Positions 35,125 through 45,071 of a stretch of 64,000 nucleotides of DNA are shown piece after piece; the first letter of the stretch is position 1, and every line of letters begins with the position of its first letter. A program made the translations under genes and the position numbers. The stretch is taken from NCBI GenBank assembly GCA_907163375.1, contig CAJQUW010007015.1:62001-126000 (forward strand), read 5' to 3'. The stretch comes from Prostheceraeus crozeri. Its lineage: Eukaryota > Platyhelminthes > Polycladida > Euryleptidae. A model generated the notes under the pieces. That model had not been told where the DNA came from and ran no database searches. It saw only the letters and a list, made by a program, of their open reading frames with translations.

Positions 35125-35748
35125 ATGTTGAGATGCAAAATAGCAAGCTTTATGCAAACAACTAAATTTAGGTTTATGTTTGAAAACATGCCTCATTACA
35201 TTAGAACATGGAAATTAAATGACTCACAAAGCATTCACATAACAAAATCTAAGAAAGCAGTCTTTCGTCACTTAATGACAAATAGTGGTGGAAAACATCG
35301 TGGAGTTTGCATTAGCCTTGACGCATTATCTTCACTGAAAGACTTCACTGATCTGATTGACAACCATAAGACACGGATGAAGATTCCGCTCGATCATAAG
35401 GTATGGATAAAGTGTGACTCTACCGTCAACCTATACGTCTGTTCACCAAAGAAAGAAGATATTGACTATCGATTTTTCCGTTTCAGTGACGTCACATGGA
35501 GAAACTTTACAAAAGAGACACTACCACATATGATTTCATTCATTAAGGATGGAGGACATCAAGCGGATGGAAGTCGTGAATCGCATGTTAACTACAAAAG
35601 TAAACTCAAAACTCAATCTTCAAGAAATCGAGCGGAACATTTCCAATCGAAAGCAATGGTTATTAATAAAACACAAGATGAAGCCGACAACGAATCTACA
35701 TCTGGGAAGACCCTCAATGTTAACATGGAGGATACAGAGGAAGGATAA
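35125..35748 (+). CDS. Polinton protein of unknown function
   Basis: A 207-residue frame between the polymerase and the convergent poly(A) site. The N-terminal half has FRHLMTNSGGKHRGVCISLD, basic and aromatic residues, and a repeated-looking IKCDSTVNLYVC; the C-terminus is charged and low in complexity (QDEADNESTSG). The N-terminal pattern is faintly like PC4-type single-strand DNA binders but too weak to assign. It appears whole. Confidence 0.45.
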   Translation: MLRCKIASFMQTTKFRFMFENMPHYIRTWKLNDSQSIHITKSKKAVFRHLMTNSGGKHRGVCISLDALSSLKDFTDLIDNHKTRMKIPLDHKVWIKCDSTVNLYVCSPKKEDIDYRFFRFSDVTWRNFTKETLPHMISFIKDGGHQADGSRESHVNYKSKLKTQSSRNRAEHFQSKAMVINKTQDEADNESTSGKTLNVNMEDTEEG

Positions 35749-36230
35749 ATATGTGACTATCCTATTCTTTCCAAATGATTCACTTCCTATTCTTCACTGA
35801 TGGTGATCTACCATATCTACATTCTACGCTGGAAAATTTACTTCGAGACTCATTATCTGAATGGAAAGTGAAGACAATGACTGTGCTATGTGAATGAACA
35901 ATCATCATGATTTTCGTAAAGTCACATCATCAAATAATCTCACTTATGAAGTGTGGAACTATTTCTAGCAGCACAGATGACTAACTGGCACCCATATCAT
36001 GTTCATGTGTTCCATAATGGAAAGGTTGTGATAACCAGCATTAAAGACCTAAATGATGCTCCTCCCATCCTATGTGATTTGAGAAAAATATTTGTGAAAT
36101 CCACATTGTAGACATGTAAATAACTAGAAAAGAACTGTACATTTGTGAATACATAATGAAATGTAAACGTGTTTTGCTTTCCCTCTAAACCCAACGATTT
36201 GGAGCATAAAAACAAGGACATTTACATATG

Positions 36231-36244
36231 AATAAAGCTTTATT
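36231..36244. terminator. Palindromic bidirectional poly(A) signal
   Basis: AATAAAGCTTTATT is a perfect 14-bp palindrome, so it gives AATAAA to both strands. It lies where the plus-strand polymerase block and the minus-strand structural block converge, and it overlaps the stop codon of the protease gene (36243-36245). Confidence 0.75.
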
Positions 36245-36704
36245 ACAAAACAGATTCAATATACGTTGCAAGAATTACATCATTTTTATAGCAGTCTTTC
36301 GAAAGAAGTTGTAAAACACTTTTACAGTTATTTTTCAATGGTCTCTCGTTGACGAAATAGAGCACATAACCGCCGCACATGAGAGATACATTGCTTTGGA
36401 GTGGAAACGATGTAACTTCCTTAATCGTCCAGGAGAACCTATTCATCCATAGTGCAATGTCATGTAAGCGAGGTAGATTAAGAGAGTCAAAATATTCGGC
36501 CACTTTATAGCGATTGATATACACTGCAACCCAATGTTTGCCAGGAAGATTGTTGCTGTCCGTATTGATGATAAGCGAACAAGGATAGAAAGGAATTGAA
36601 TTAGGTAAATTATCTCTAGAAAAGACATCAAGAAATATTGTCTTGGAGTAGGGATGAGCATTCCCCATTTTCCTCAAGATTTCGGTGTTGCTTAGGTTAC
36701 TCAT
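36243..36704 (-). CDS. PRO: Adenovirus-type cysteine protease
   Basis: The 153-residue protein matches the Polinton/adenain protease: His57 in GKHWVAVYI, Asp73 in EYFDS, Gln103 in SFPLQS and catalytic Cys110 in SLMCGGYVLYF. In viruses of this kind the enzyme trims capsid precursors during maturation. The frame looks whole. Its start overlaps the end of the capsid gene by 4 bp and its stop overlaps the poly(A) palindrome, so the two are probably on one transcript. Confidence 0.88.
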   Translation of the reverse strand: MSNLSNTEILRKMGNAHPYSKTIFLDVFSRDNLPNSIPFYPCSLIINTDSNNLPGKHWVAVYINRYKVAEYFDSLNLPRLHDIALWMNRFSWTIKEVTSFPLQSNVSLMCGGYVLYFVNERPLKNNCKSVLQLLSKDCYKNDVILATYIESVL

Positions 36705-37378
36705 CTCTGATAGCTGACACTTACGTCTCGCATTCTCGTTATTTCAACTTTGCTATCATAGATAGCATAAATGAGGCAAGTAATTGTTTTCTTCAAAGGT
36801 GACTGAAATGATACCTCTAGTCGTAGATTACCAGGCTTTGTAACTCCTACGCTTTCACCACCTAGATCTGCATCTGCTGTGAGCTTGTATATAATGAAGA
36901 AGTAACCATTTTTATACATATCCATTGTAATTCCATTTGAATCATCTGTGTTAAACATGCTCAGTTCAGTGAAAGTAGAACCATATTCACGTGCAAATTT
37001 GCCCTCTTTAAAATTAGGTTCATAAGCTTTGCAAGCAACAAATTTTCCATCCTGATAGAGTGCTAGTTTACTAACGTTAAAGTGTTGGAAATTAAATGGA
37101 TTCTTTTCAAAAGCACCAATAAATGACTCATTTTCCACAAATGTGATATACACCGCCTTCGGCATCGCAGTGGGAAAAAGATTTGGGTAGGCATGAGAGG
37201 ATGATCCCGCACCAATTGTGAAGTTTGTTAACACGCTGTGATTAACTGGACATATTGCATTGCTTTTCCTCAATCCTGTCGCATGCTCGTTGATGACTGA
37301 CGGGTTCATTGTTACTCTCCTTACATTGAGCACGGCACTACTTATGTTGATTTGATAGTTTGCAGCTCCAAAAGCCAT
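36701..37378 (-). pseudogene. PY: Polinton major capsid protein (partial)
   Basis: The 225 residues correspond to the C-terminal half of the double jelly-roll major capsid protein of Polintons (the F54H12.2-like family): RRVTMNPSVINEHATGL, the FPTAMPKAVYITFVENESFI block, KNPFNFQHFNVSKLALYQDG and the final GNLRLEVSF region with an acidic-aliphatic end. The family is usually about twice as long; the first jelly roll is not seen. It would have formed the outer shell. Treated as a fossil copy. Confidence 0.85.
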
Positions 37379-37592
37379 TAACGCGAACTCAGGATCTGCA
37401 CGAATAAAAAAACTGAATATATATCAAACTGAAAATATATCAAAGTGAATAGGCTGTTGGTTACCATCGATATTTGTTGTGGGAAGTATGTGGGGACTAT
37501 GTCTACAATAGTTGAGGTAATAATGTCACTTTTGATGAGGCAGTGAATCAAAGAAACACAAAGCCGAATTGATACTCTGCATCGTATTAGCT

Positions 37593-38075
37593 TTACAAGT
37601 ATGTTGTCTTCCTTCGTTTTGACTTGTTTCCAGTCGCTGTGGAATTTCGTTTGCGCTTTCTTGCTTTCGCACGACGTCTTGATTTAGAACATGCTGCTCT
37701 GGTGGGCTTTTTACTTTTCCTACGCCTTTGCTTAGTAACTCGGCCTGATCCAACTTGTCTTGACTTCCTACGTTTCTTCCGAACTGTACGCCTCGTCTTT
37801 GTTAAATCATCTAATGCGTCTATGGCAGATTGCTGTGCACGCAATTTCATGGATTCACCGATATTCTCCCCTTGAAGTGCATCAGCTGCAATATTTGCAC
37901 CAAAGTCTAAAGCTCTGTTTCCAACCCGCTTCATGAATGGTACGCCATACTTCTTGAGTGTTGGGAAAACCATGCGTCTTAGTGCACCGAATATGCCTCC
38001 TCCAACTTGTCGTCTACCTCCAGCAAACACGGGATAGCCGCTCTGATAGGATGGACCACTGTAAATGGCTGACAT
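37593..38075 (-). CDS. Basic core/membrane-active-like Polinton protein
   Basis: A 160-residue protein. Its N-terminal half is Gly-rich and amphipathic (GGGIFGALRRMVFPTLKKYG), then follow a hydrophobic GANIAADALQGENIG stretch and a very basic C-terminal half rich in RRKSKK and KARKRKRN runs. This arrangement is typical of proteins beside the capsid genes in Polintons and recalls adenovirus core or membrane-active proteins. Role inferred: packing DNA or breaching membranes. Appears whole. Confidence 0.6.
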   Translation of the reverse strand: MSAIYSGPSYQSGYPVFAGGRRQVGGGIFGALRRMVFPTLKKYGVPFMKRVGNRALDFGANIAADALQGENIGESMKLRAQQSAIDALDDLTKTRRTVRKKRRKSRQVGSGRVTKQRRRKSKKPTRAACSKSRRRAKARKRKRNSTATGNKSKRRKTTYL

Positions 38076-38118
38076 TATGTCCTGTGGATAATTATAGATC
38101 CTACAATAGCGTAAAGCC

Positions 38119-39723
38119 TTAATCTCGTATCCTGATTTGTAGTGTTAAAACAGTAACACCACCACAGAATGGTACTACTTCACCTGTGTCATCATGAATT
38201 GATATGTCAATTCTATTGATGACATTTCTGCTCATTGGTACATACATCGTGTTAATAAATTCTCGATTGATTAGTTGTTTCCTCACGGATGAAAGCGGAA
38301 ATGTGCGCAAGAGTGGGGCTTCAATGTCACCAACCCTTGTATATTCAATAATGTTACAATAGACGCACAAGTTGCTTATATCCCGCTCTAATGATGGTGA
38401 TGTATCGCCTATTGATGTACCTTCATAAATAGTTGATTTTGAGAATCCCAATGTGGTCGTGAACAAGCTATCCAGCTTGATAAGAGAGTTCTTCCCTACC
38501 TTTAGAATCATGCGTTTCTTATGTGGGTCATAAGAAAAGTGATATTCATCTGCATCAAGGTAATCTACACCAAACTCATTTAACTTTGTGCACAATTCAG
38601 ATGGCGTTTTCAAGCTTTCAATGTTCAAATTAACTCTTTTTATCAGTTCACTAGAAGTAGTCAATTCATCACCTACAATGTCTTCGCTGTATACGTGGAT
38701 ATCCCATGAAGAATTTGTTGATGCTTTGAGTTTAGAAGAGGACAATTGAACCTTGAATGTATCATTTAACTCTGTCAACCAAGGTGCGCTTTCAAGGCCT
38801 TTAAACATCCCAATCATTTCAGATCCGAATTCAATAACAGCGGACTCAGACCTTTCCAATGGTGTCTTTTTAGTAAAAACAAGAAATTCTGCCTCCGTTT
38901 CAACAGTAAATAAAGTTACTTTCTCTTTCTTATATTCACAAGTCATTAAAGTTTCTGGCAGTGATCCTTAAATCTTTCTTGCAACGTCTTCAACACTTCT
39001 AATAACTTCAAATTGATTTTTTACGCGGATGCTGCTTTTTTTAAAATGCATACAATGGTACGATTCTACATCGAAAATCAGTCACTTTCCTCTCCGAATT
39101 CCACCCACGTCCATTGTACCAATACCTTGATGAGAACGTTGTTCTGGAATACCCAAAAGTATGACTCAAATCCTTACCCAATACAAGAAGTACATGCTTC
39201 CCTTCCTTCAACAATTTTGTTGTCCCCTTTTTGACTGGTCTGTAGAATTTATTCAAAGTCAGCTTGAAGAGATCATTTATTCGTTGAAACATTCTACCGA
39301 TTTCCTTTTCTGTATCCTGCAAGCTCATTGTGGGAACTATAGAATCAAAAGTAGACGTTGTAAATGCCTTTTGAATTTTAATCATGTTTTGGACAGATGG
39401 TAGAGATGTTGAAAAAGGATGTAAAGTTAGATGATGAAAAACCCATGTACCATGTAGACTATTGTGAAATATGCGAAAACAATCACCTTTTTCTCGCATT
39501 TCTTATGTAATTCAAAATAGTTGTTTTTTAGCAAACTGATATCGTTGTAATAAGTAATTTCAGTTAGAGCAACTTCATGGGGTCCATGCAGAGTAATTAG
39601 ATTAGCGAATTCAACAGAGTATAGAGATGGTTTGTTACTTGGGAATATCTTTGGGTTGCTATTGCTTGGAAGAATGATGTTGAAGTTAGTAGACATGTTA
39701 AACTCATATATGGAAGAAGTCAC
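38119..39723 (-). pseudogene. PX: Penton-like minor capsid protein (broken)
   Basis: The N-terminal part has FNIILPSNSNPKIFPSNKPS and GPHEVALTEITYYND; the C-terminal part has LTTTLGFSK, a NLCVYCNIIEYTRVGD block, APLLRTFP and VPFCGGVTVL. These are the hallmark blocks of the widespread Polinton minor-capsid/penton-like family. It is broken in about two places. A homologue, also broken, lies at 62333-63930 in Polinton 2. The name PX is used as a family label with some uncertainty. Confidence 0.75.
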
Positions 39724-39736
39724 ATGCTACATTAGC

Positions 39737-40964
39737 TTAAAAGCTACGAGTGTCTCCCACCTCCACATTTTGCAGATCCTGGTGCGTTATCCAGCTATTG
39801 AATGAATCAGGATACCCTTTCCATTTAACTAGATATTTCCTTTGATTGCCATGACCTTTCTTCCTAATTATTTTATCAATCATATAAACCTCGTCACTTC
39901 TGTCTACTACTTGCAATTCATATGAGTAAAATTTTCCTTCAATTGGATTACCATGGTAATCTATCAATTTGTACATGATGGGTCTAAATTTTGTATTTAC
40001 TTCATCTACAAAAAACTCTTCTTCAGTCCAATTAGGTAGATAACCCTTCTCAAATGTAGACTTAACGTCCGAAATCCGAACTCTATCACCAACATTTATT
40101 TTCTTTTCATTGGAAATGTTTTTCGCTTTCTTATCATACAATCAAAGCCATACATCCATTGCATTATCTGAGGTAATATTAATTGATCGCATCTTAATAA
40201 TACGATGATAGCTTTCATTGTACAGTAATTCTTAACAAGTTTCTGCAACTCATCTAACCAAACATGTGTATTTTTTGCAGTAAAATAGCGCCATATTTTC
40301 GTTTTCAATGTGCGATTGAACCTCTCAACCATGGCAGCTTTATAAGCACTTGTAGCGCTAACCAATTCCACATTATGACTTTTGAGGAGACTTCGAACAT
40401 GAGAGTTCTCAAATTCCTTGCCTTGATCGGTCTGTATTCTTTGTGGAACACGCCCCACATCGAAAATACTCTGAAAAGCCGCTTCTACTTCTGGTCCTCG
40501 TTTAGATTTCAGCGCACGTGCCCAAGCATAGCGAGATAAAATATCTATTACGGTTAAGATGTATTTATAACCATCATTGTACTGTGATATCTGTTGCATG
40601 CCAGCCAAGTCCACTTGCCATTGACTATCTATATTGTTAACAACATATTTTCTCGTTGGAAATCGCTTTCTCGCATTTTTGTGAAGAGTGTAAGTCGGTT
40701 GACTCCTTAACCACTTCTTGACTTTCTCTATTCCCACATTCTGCTGCACGAGCTAAAAGCTCCGGACGACTGAAACTTGCGGGGGGATTTAAGTCGTAAT
40801 AAATCTCCCTCAGCTTCACGGCTGTGCTCATCGTCTTTGTTCTGATTTGCACGCGTATTACTCCCACAGCAACTGCTAACACAATTGAAATCAACCTCTA
40901 TGCCCTCTTCTCCTTTACCTTCGAGCGCAGATTTCAAACAACAGCAAAACTTTTGTAGCGACAT
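39737..40964 (-). pseudogene. INT: Polinton integrase with chromodomain (broken)
   Basis: A retroviral-type integrase core with WQVDLAGM (first Asp), QTDQGKEFEN (second Asp) and MVERFNRTLK (Glu), followed by a chromodomain at the C-terminus (YLVKWKGYPDSFNSWITHQDL). The N-terminal zinc region is poorly preserved. About two breaks. It would have inserted the element and made the 6-bp target duplication; chromodomains steer integrases to histone marks. Confidence 0.9.
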
Positions 40965-40998
40965 GATATGAGAGAAGAAAAGCTTAATTTATATTTGC

Positions 40999-41649
40999 TT
41001 AATATTTACTATAATCCTTTCCAACACGCATTGAGCTCCTAGTAGCACTTTTTGGTTGAAGATCATCGGGATCATGAAGCTCTCGCTTGACCGCCATCGT
41101 GGGTGTTTTACTTTTTGATCTATCTTGTAAGTGACTCTTGTCCAACTCATTCATAGTCGGTCCTCCAATAATATTGTGAGGTAGATTTTGATCAGATAAA
41201 ATTTTCTGAAAATATAACCTAACTTGTGGTGCACCTAGTTTTCGCCTTACATCTCTGACAGCACATTGCAGAAGGTCATCTATGTGACTATTTCTAATAA
41301 CATCACCAGTTGTTTCATCTATTATCTCCCCTCTCTCATTGAACTTCACTTGTGGATCAATGAAGTCAAATAATCGCTCAGCGCGCACACGGTATGGTCG
41401 AGGTGTTGACAAAGTTATAAATCGTCGCAACTTATCACGAATCTGTCGCCTCTCATCAATGTTTTCTGCTGCTAACTGCATTCGTCGATAGGGATCCTTA
41501 ATCTTCTGAATTTCCATATCCTTTTGTGTTAGTTCCTTAAGTTGATTCGTAATAGGTTGATCTATATTTTTGACTTCTTGTGCAATTTGTAATGTAGTCA
41601 ATTGTACATGCTCCTCTTGAGGAATGACTACCATCTTTGAATACGACAT
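40999..41649 (-). CDS. Conserved Polinton protein of unknown function
   Basis: The frame is open from 41679, but the start at 41649 (MSYSKMVVIPQEEH) is preferred because the ten residues before it are hydrophobic and unlike the rest. The 216-residue product is charged and helical, with a long middle region (QIKDPYRRMQLAAENIDERRQ) and a Lys/Ser-rich tail. It sits between integrase and ATPase, where Polintons usually carry an unnamed gene. It appears whole. Confidence 0.5.
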   Translation of the reverse strand: MSYSKMVVIPQEEHVQLTTLQIAQEVKNIDQPITNQLKELTQKDMEIQKIKDPYRRMQLAAENIDERRQIRDKLRRFITLSTPRPYRVRAERLFDFIDPQVKFNERGEIIDETTGDVIRNSHIDDLLQCAVRDVRRKLGAPQVRLYFQKILSDQNLPHNIIGGPTMNELDKSHLQDRSKSKTPTMAVKRELHDPDDLQPKSATRSSMRVGKDYSKY

Positions 41650-41688
41650 GTTTGAAAATAATAAGGCTACAAAGTACATTGCTTAAAA

Positions 41689-42330
41689 CTAGCTGTGAAC
41701 CGAGAAAACTGTCATTGGTTCAACGGAATTAGGTATGATATTAGTTCGAAATCGAAGTCGTTCTGGACATTCCTGGGTTAGATCAATAAATAGATAGCCA
41801 TGTGGTTTCTTAGTTACATCTTCATATATTTTTGGAAGAACTTTAGGTTGTTGAGGTAATATCTGTCTACTGAGATGATGTATCTGACTGCTATCTCTTG
41901 GATTTTTAAATATTGCCAAATAATGTGTATTCAAACTCCTAGTTCTTTGCTCTTTCCCTCCATCAAAAATGCTTTGGGTGATATAGATTATGAAGGCTTT
42001 CCTATGATGTGCTGTCTGAATAAACATTTCAGTTACATCTTTCGATGATTTGCTTTCGCGCAATAGATCATCTAGCACAATTAAGTCACCTACTTTGATG
42101 TCTTCAGTTGTCGGTATCCCTTGCTTCACATCATAACCTTTCTGGCGAAGTGCAGAATATAGTTGTGGTTGAAATATACCATAATGCCATTTAAGTGTTT
42201 TAATTTCTTTATTAAACATCTCATTTCTAAATTGTAGTAATTGAGTTACAAAAGTAGTTTTACCGGACTGACCTGGTCCGGCCACACACATTGTGCGATC
42301 AGTGAATAGGCGAAAATCTGTCATCCTCAA
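41689..42330 (-). CDS. ATP: Genome-packaging ATPase (FtsK/A32 type)
   Basis: The 213-residue protein has a Walker A GPGQSGKT at residues 18-25 and a Walker B LIVLDD at 83-88, followed by IIYITQSIF, where the sensor residues of this clade lie. Length and motifs match Polinton packaging ATPases, relatives of the poxvirus A32 and FtsK/HerA enzymes that pump DNA into capsids. The frame looks whole. Minus strand, 10 bp upstream of the conserved unknown gene. Confidence 0.88.
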   Translation of the reverse strand: MRMTDFRLFTDRTMCVAGPGQSGKTTFVTQLLQFRNEMFNKEIKTLKWHYGIFQPQLYSALRQKGYDVKQGIPTTEDIKVGDLIVLDDLLRESKSSKDVTEMFIQTAHHRKAFIIYITQSIFDGGKEQRTRSLNTHYLAIFKNPRDSSQIHHLSRQILPQQPKVLPKIYEDVTKKPHGYLFIDLTQECPERLRFRTNIIPNSVEPMTVFSVHS

Positions 42331-42432
42331 ATTTCAAAAGCTTTAAAGACCAACACCCAACAGTTTGCTTAGAATAAAACAAGTTATGTTCCATAACAAC
42401 TTTATTTACATTTAGAAACTTTCATTTTACAT

Positions 42433-43179
42433 TCACAGCATTTGTGTTTCCTCATCAATGTCAGCATTAAAATAACTTCTCGCGTCAATTTGAGCATCTT
42501 GGCGTTTCAATTTCAACTTAACACTCCCTTCCTTGAATTTCCGTCCCTGCTTTTTGCATTCTTCAACATCCTTCCCATCTTTTGAAGTAGGTCTATCAAT
42601 GGTGATTAGGCACTTATCAATCGGCATTGGCTCATAAACCAACTGTAGAACTTTCATTTGTAACGATGCCACTTTTCCGGTTGAGCCGTGAGCACCAATG
42701 TATAGTCCGTTGACGTGTATTAAACCCATGTATCGTCCGCGCTTCAGATCATCACACTCCATTGTATTTCCAAGTAGATCGAATGCTTGAAAGTGATCGG
42801 ACAATTTCAAGAATAGTGTATCGAACTCGGGTAATTCCTTATAGCCAATTCCTTCCTCTAACGCTTTCCTCCAATGTGCAGGAGCACTTTCGGGCAACAC
42901 AACGCATTCCTTCGCCAAAGAGTCGATGGTTTTGAGTATCATCTGCTGCCATTTCAGAAAGGTCACTCGCATTTGTCTCATGTTGCTATATCCAGATGAA
43001 GACACACCATTACTGTGAAAAAATGGAACTTGAAGGTAGAAACCATCGTCACCATGGCTCAACGTTTGGAAGTAAAAGGTATTTCCGATCCCTTGAACCT
43101 TCCTTGTCGGTCGGAATTTAAGGAGATCACGTTCAAATGAGTCGCTCTCCTCTCTAACTATAAACATTTTTTGAGACAT
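42433..43179 (-). CDS. Polinton protein of unknown function, 248 aa
   Basis: An apparently whole frame. The middle has a run of aromatic and Gly-rich blocks (GNTFYFQTLSHGDDGFYLQV, GRYMGLIHVNGLYIG) that suggest beta structure; the C-terminus is very basic (KGRKFKEGSVKLKLKRQD-like). A DNA-binding role is possible, but I do not recognise the family. It has its own promoter (TATA at 43267-43274, bZIP sites upstream) and its own AATAAA at about 42400 on the minus strand. Confidence 0.5.
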   Translation of the reverse strand: MSQKMFIVREESDSFERDLLKFRPTRKVQGIGNTFYFQTLSHGDDGFYLQVPFFHSNGVSSSGYSNMRQMRVTFLKWQQMILKTIDSLAKECVVLPESAPAHWRKALEEGIGYKELPEFDTLFLKLSDHFQAFDLLGNTMECDDLKRGRYMGLIHVNGLYIGAHGSTGKVASLQMKVLQLVYEPMPIDKCLITIDRPTSKDGKDVEECKKQGRKFKEGSVKLKLKRQDAQIDARSYFNADIDEETQML

Positions 43180-43262
43180 AATTCAATGTTGTACTTATTC
43201 GGAGCTTTTCAACCGCCAGCGATGAATGATAGCTTGAAAGTGATTAAAGAGTACAAGCGCGT

Positions 43263-43312
43263 CTCTCTTATATACATATTCGCATGAGTCATCAATTAAT
43301 GATGACGTGTCA
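43263..43312 (-). promoter_or_regulatory. TATA with AP-1 and CRE-like sites
   Basis: On the minus strand TATATAAG (43267-43274) lies about 90 bp before the start at 43179. Upstream are TGACTCA (complement of 43285-43291) and TGACACGTCA (complement of 43303-43312), both bZIP-type sites. Their spacing from the TATA box resembles that at 44511 and 30995. Confidence 0.55.
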
Positions 43313-43328
43313 ATCCATGATTCGTCGT

Positions 43329-43721
43329 CTACAGCAACACTGCGGCACCTGCTACAACTTTCCCTAGTGGACTGTTGAGTATATTGTAAATGCTGTTTCT
43401 AATATCATTCAACATATTCAAAAACCCACCGCCTGCACGGTGAACTAAGTTCCGCCTTTTCATATCTCTGCTTTTTGGATTTGAAAATTTTCTATTGCTG
43501 TTTAGAGAGTCAGTACTCAATAAAGGCTTGTATATTGGGAGGCATTTGTGTATTGCAAAAGCCAAATCACGGATGAAATCATCACTTGAGTTTTGAATTA
43601 ATTTGCACTTAACTTTATTGTTTCGCATGCTGTTTGACTTTCGCAACGCCTTCTTGAACTGACTTGAGGGTCTAAAGGAACCATTCTTCCGAGAAAAAGA
43701 TGCCTTTTGTTTTGCAATCAT
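43329..43721 (-). CDS. Small basic Polinton protein, unknown
   Basis: A 130-residue frame: basic, Ser/Lys-rich N-terminal half and a C-terminus with FLNMLNDIRNSIYNILNSPL followed by VVAGAAVLL, an amphipathic helix then a hydrophobic end. It resembles no family I can name. It could be a membrane-active accessory protein, by analogy only. Appears whole. Confidence 0.4.
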   Translation of the reverse strand: MIAKQKASFSRKNGSFRPSSQFKKALRKSNSMRNNKVKCKLIQNSSDDFIRDLAFAIHKCLPIYKPLLSTDSLNSNRKFSNPKSRDMKRRNLVHRAGGGFLNMLNDIRNSIYNILNSPLGKVVAGAAVLL

Positions 43722-43791
43722 TTTTATTATGTTAAAAGCAAAGCATTTATGAAAATATACAAGTTCCTATGCTTAGTTCCATACAACAAAG

Positions 43792-44403
43792 TCAAACGGT
43801 AACAGATGGTAGGTCGTAGTCATCAACATCACTCAAGGTCTGAGTCGTTGCAGTTGTAAGCTGTTCTATATCACACATTAAATCCTTTGATAGAGGACAG
43901 CATGAACAGCATGGTTTTGAAGCGAAGACTTTTAAAAGATTAGCATAGTATGCTCTAAACTTGATTATGTCCCGCTCATCTTGCACTGCCACATTGACGC
44001 ACATCGACGGGGGTCCGGCAAACATGTCCACCTTGAGTTTACCACCATTTTCTTCATAGTGGCTAAATGTGATTATATCATGCAAGCAAGTCTTCAATCT
44101 CCGTGTTCTCATTTCACAATGGCAACGAGAACTCTGTGGAATAGCTTCCGTCAAACTCAGAGGCTTGAACACTTCATCGAGCCAAAATCTTAGTACTCGC
44201 GTAAGGGCATTGGTCAATGTCTTCATAAAGAGTTTCTGAAGTTCAATATCATCTTCACAATGGTAGAATGTGACAATGTCCTCCATCAGATCTATAAGAT
44301 CAGCTTTGTAACCAATAACATCATTTGCAGAGTAGAAAATCTTGCTAGTAAACAGAATGTCTTTGTGAATAATTGAAACAGGAATGATCGTGGTAAATGG
44401 CAT
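43792..44403 (-). CDS. Polinton accessory protein, unknown, 203 aa
   Basis: Predicted all-helical N-terminal half with IGYKADLIDLMEDIVTFYHC and LTNALTRVLRFWLDEVF, then an RCHCEMRTRR motif, a SKPCCSCCPLSKDLMCD Cys cluster and an acidic tail. I do not recognise it. It has a TATA box (complement of 44462-44470) and an AP-1 site in its promoter. It lies next to the IAP-like gene, among accessory genes near the right terminal repeat. Appears whole. Confidence 0.45.
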   Translation of the reverse strand: MPFTTIIPVSIIHKDILFTSKIFYSANDVIGYKADLIDLMEDIVTFYHCEDDIELQKLFMKTLTNALTRVLRFWLDEVFKPLSLTEAIPQSSRCHCEMRTRRLKTCLHDIITFSHYEENGGKLKVDMFAGPPSMCVNVAVQDERDIIKFRAYYANLLKVFASKPCCSCCPLSKDLMCDIEQLTTATTQTLSDVDDYDLPSVTV

Positions 44404-44461
44404 GTTTATTAATGTCTACAATCCTCAACAAGTGATAGAACAAGTAATAGAAGTGTGATAA

Positions 44462-44520
44462 CCTTATATACAAAAGCTGCACAATAGCAACCATTCACAG
44501 ACACGCATGATGACTCATCA
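44462..44520 (-). promoter_or_regulatory. TATA with palindromic AP-1 site
   Basis: TATATAAGG (complement of 44462-44470) lies about 60 bp before the start at 44403. Forty bp further upstream is TGACTCA (44511-44517) within the near-perfect palindrome CATGATGACTCATCATG. The AP-1 site runs up to the stop codon of the IAP-like gene. Confidence 0.6.
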
Positions 44521-45023
44521 TGAACGATATACAGTGACTGTTGAAATTATTTCTCCATCACAAAGGGGACAAAATATAGTTTCCAAGGGTACATAGCATG
44601 TAGAAGACATGACAAAATGAGAACATGGTAACAAGAGAAGGGATTTTTCCCGTTCAAAACACCTAATGCAGTTCCGTTCACATAATAATTCAAACGTCTC
44701 TATTTCTAATTTCTTTCTGAAGTCACTTTCATTGATAGAACATTTCGATGAATCAATTGAAGGTTTCACTTTTTTATCTCCGTTTCAGAAAGTTCCAATT
44801 TCATCCTCCTAATTTCACTGTCTTTATAATGTAGCATTGAGAAATCTTCTATCCAACTACGATCCAAATTACCATTCATGGCATGCTCATCCAGATCCAT
44901 TAGTCGTTCAACTAAATCACCAGCTTCAATATTTTCATTTAGATATGTAACAGTTTCTATAGCCTTTAGCGAATAACCAAGGTTTCTTGCAGCAATCCAT
45001 GAAATTGGGAAACTAGTCATCAA
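44518..45023 (-). pseudogene. IAP-like UBA-RING accessory gene
   Basis: Two adjacent minus-strand open stretches. The upstream one (45023-44766) has a UBA-like helical segment (NLGYSLKAIETVTYL...GDLVERLMDLDEH). The downstream one (44769-44518) ends in a RING finger, CIRCFEREKSLLLLPCSH then FCPLCDGEIISTVTVY, whose spacing and final hydrophobic tail match the C-terminal RING of inhibitor-of-apoptosis proteins. No BIR domain is present. RING fingers of this type act as ubiquitin ligases. An anti-apoptotic cargo role is inferred. Whether the pair is one gene or two is unresolved. Confidence 0.6.
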
Positions 45024-45071
45024 TATTCACATCAACAAACAACTTCCACGTATTTATAACTTAACCTAGTA

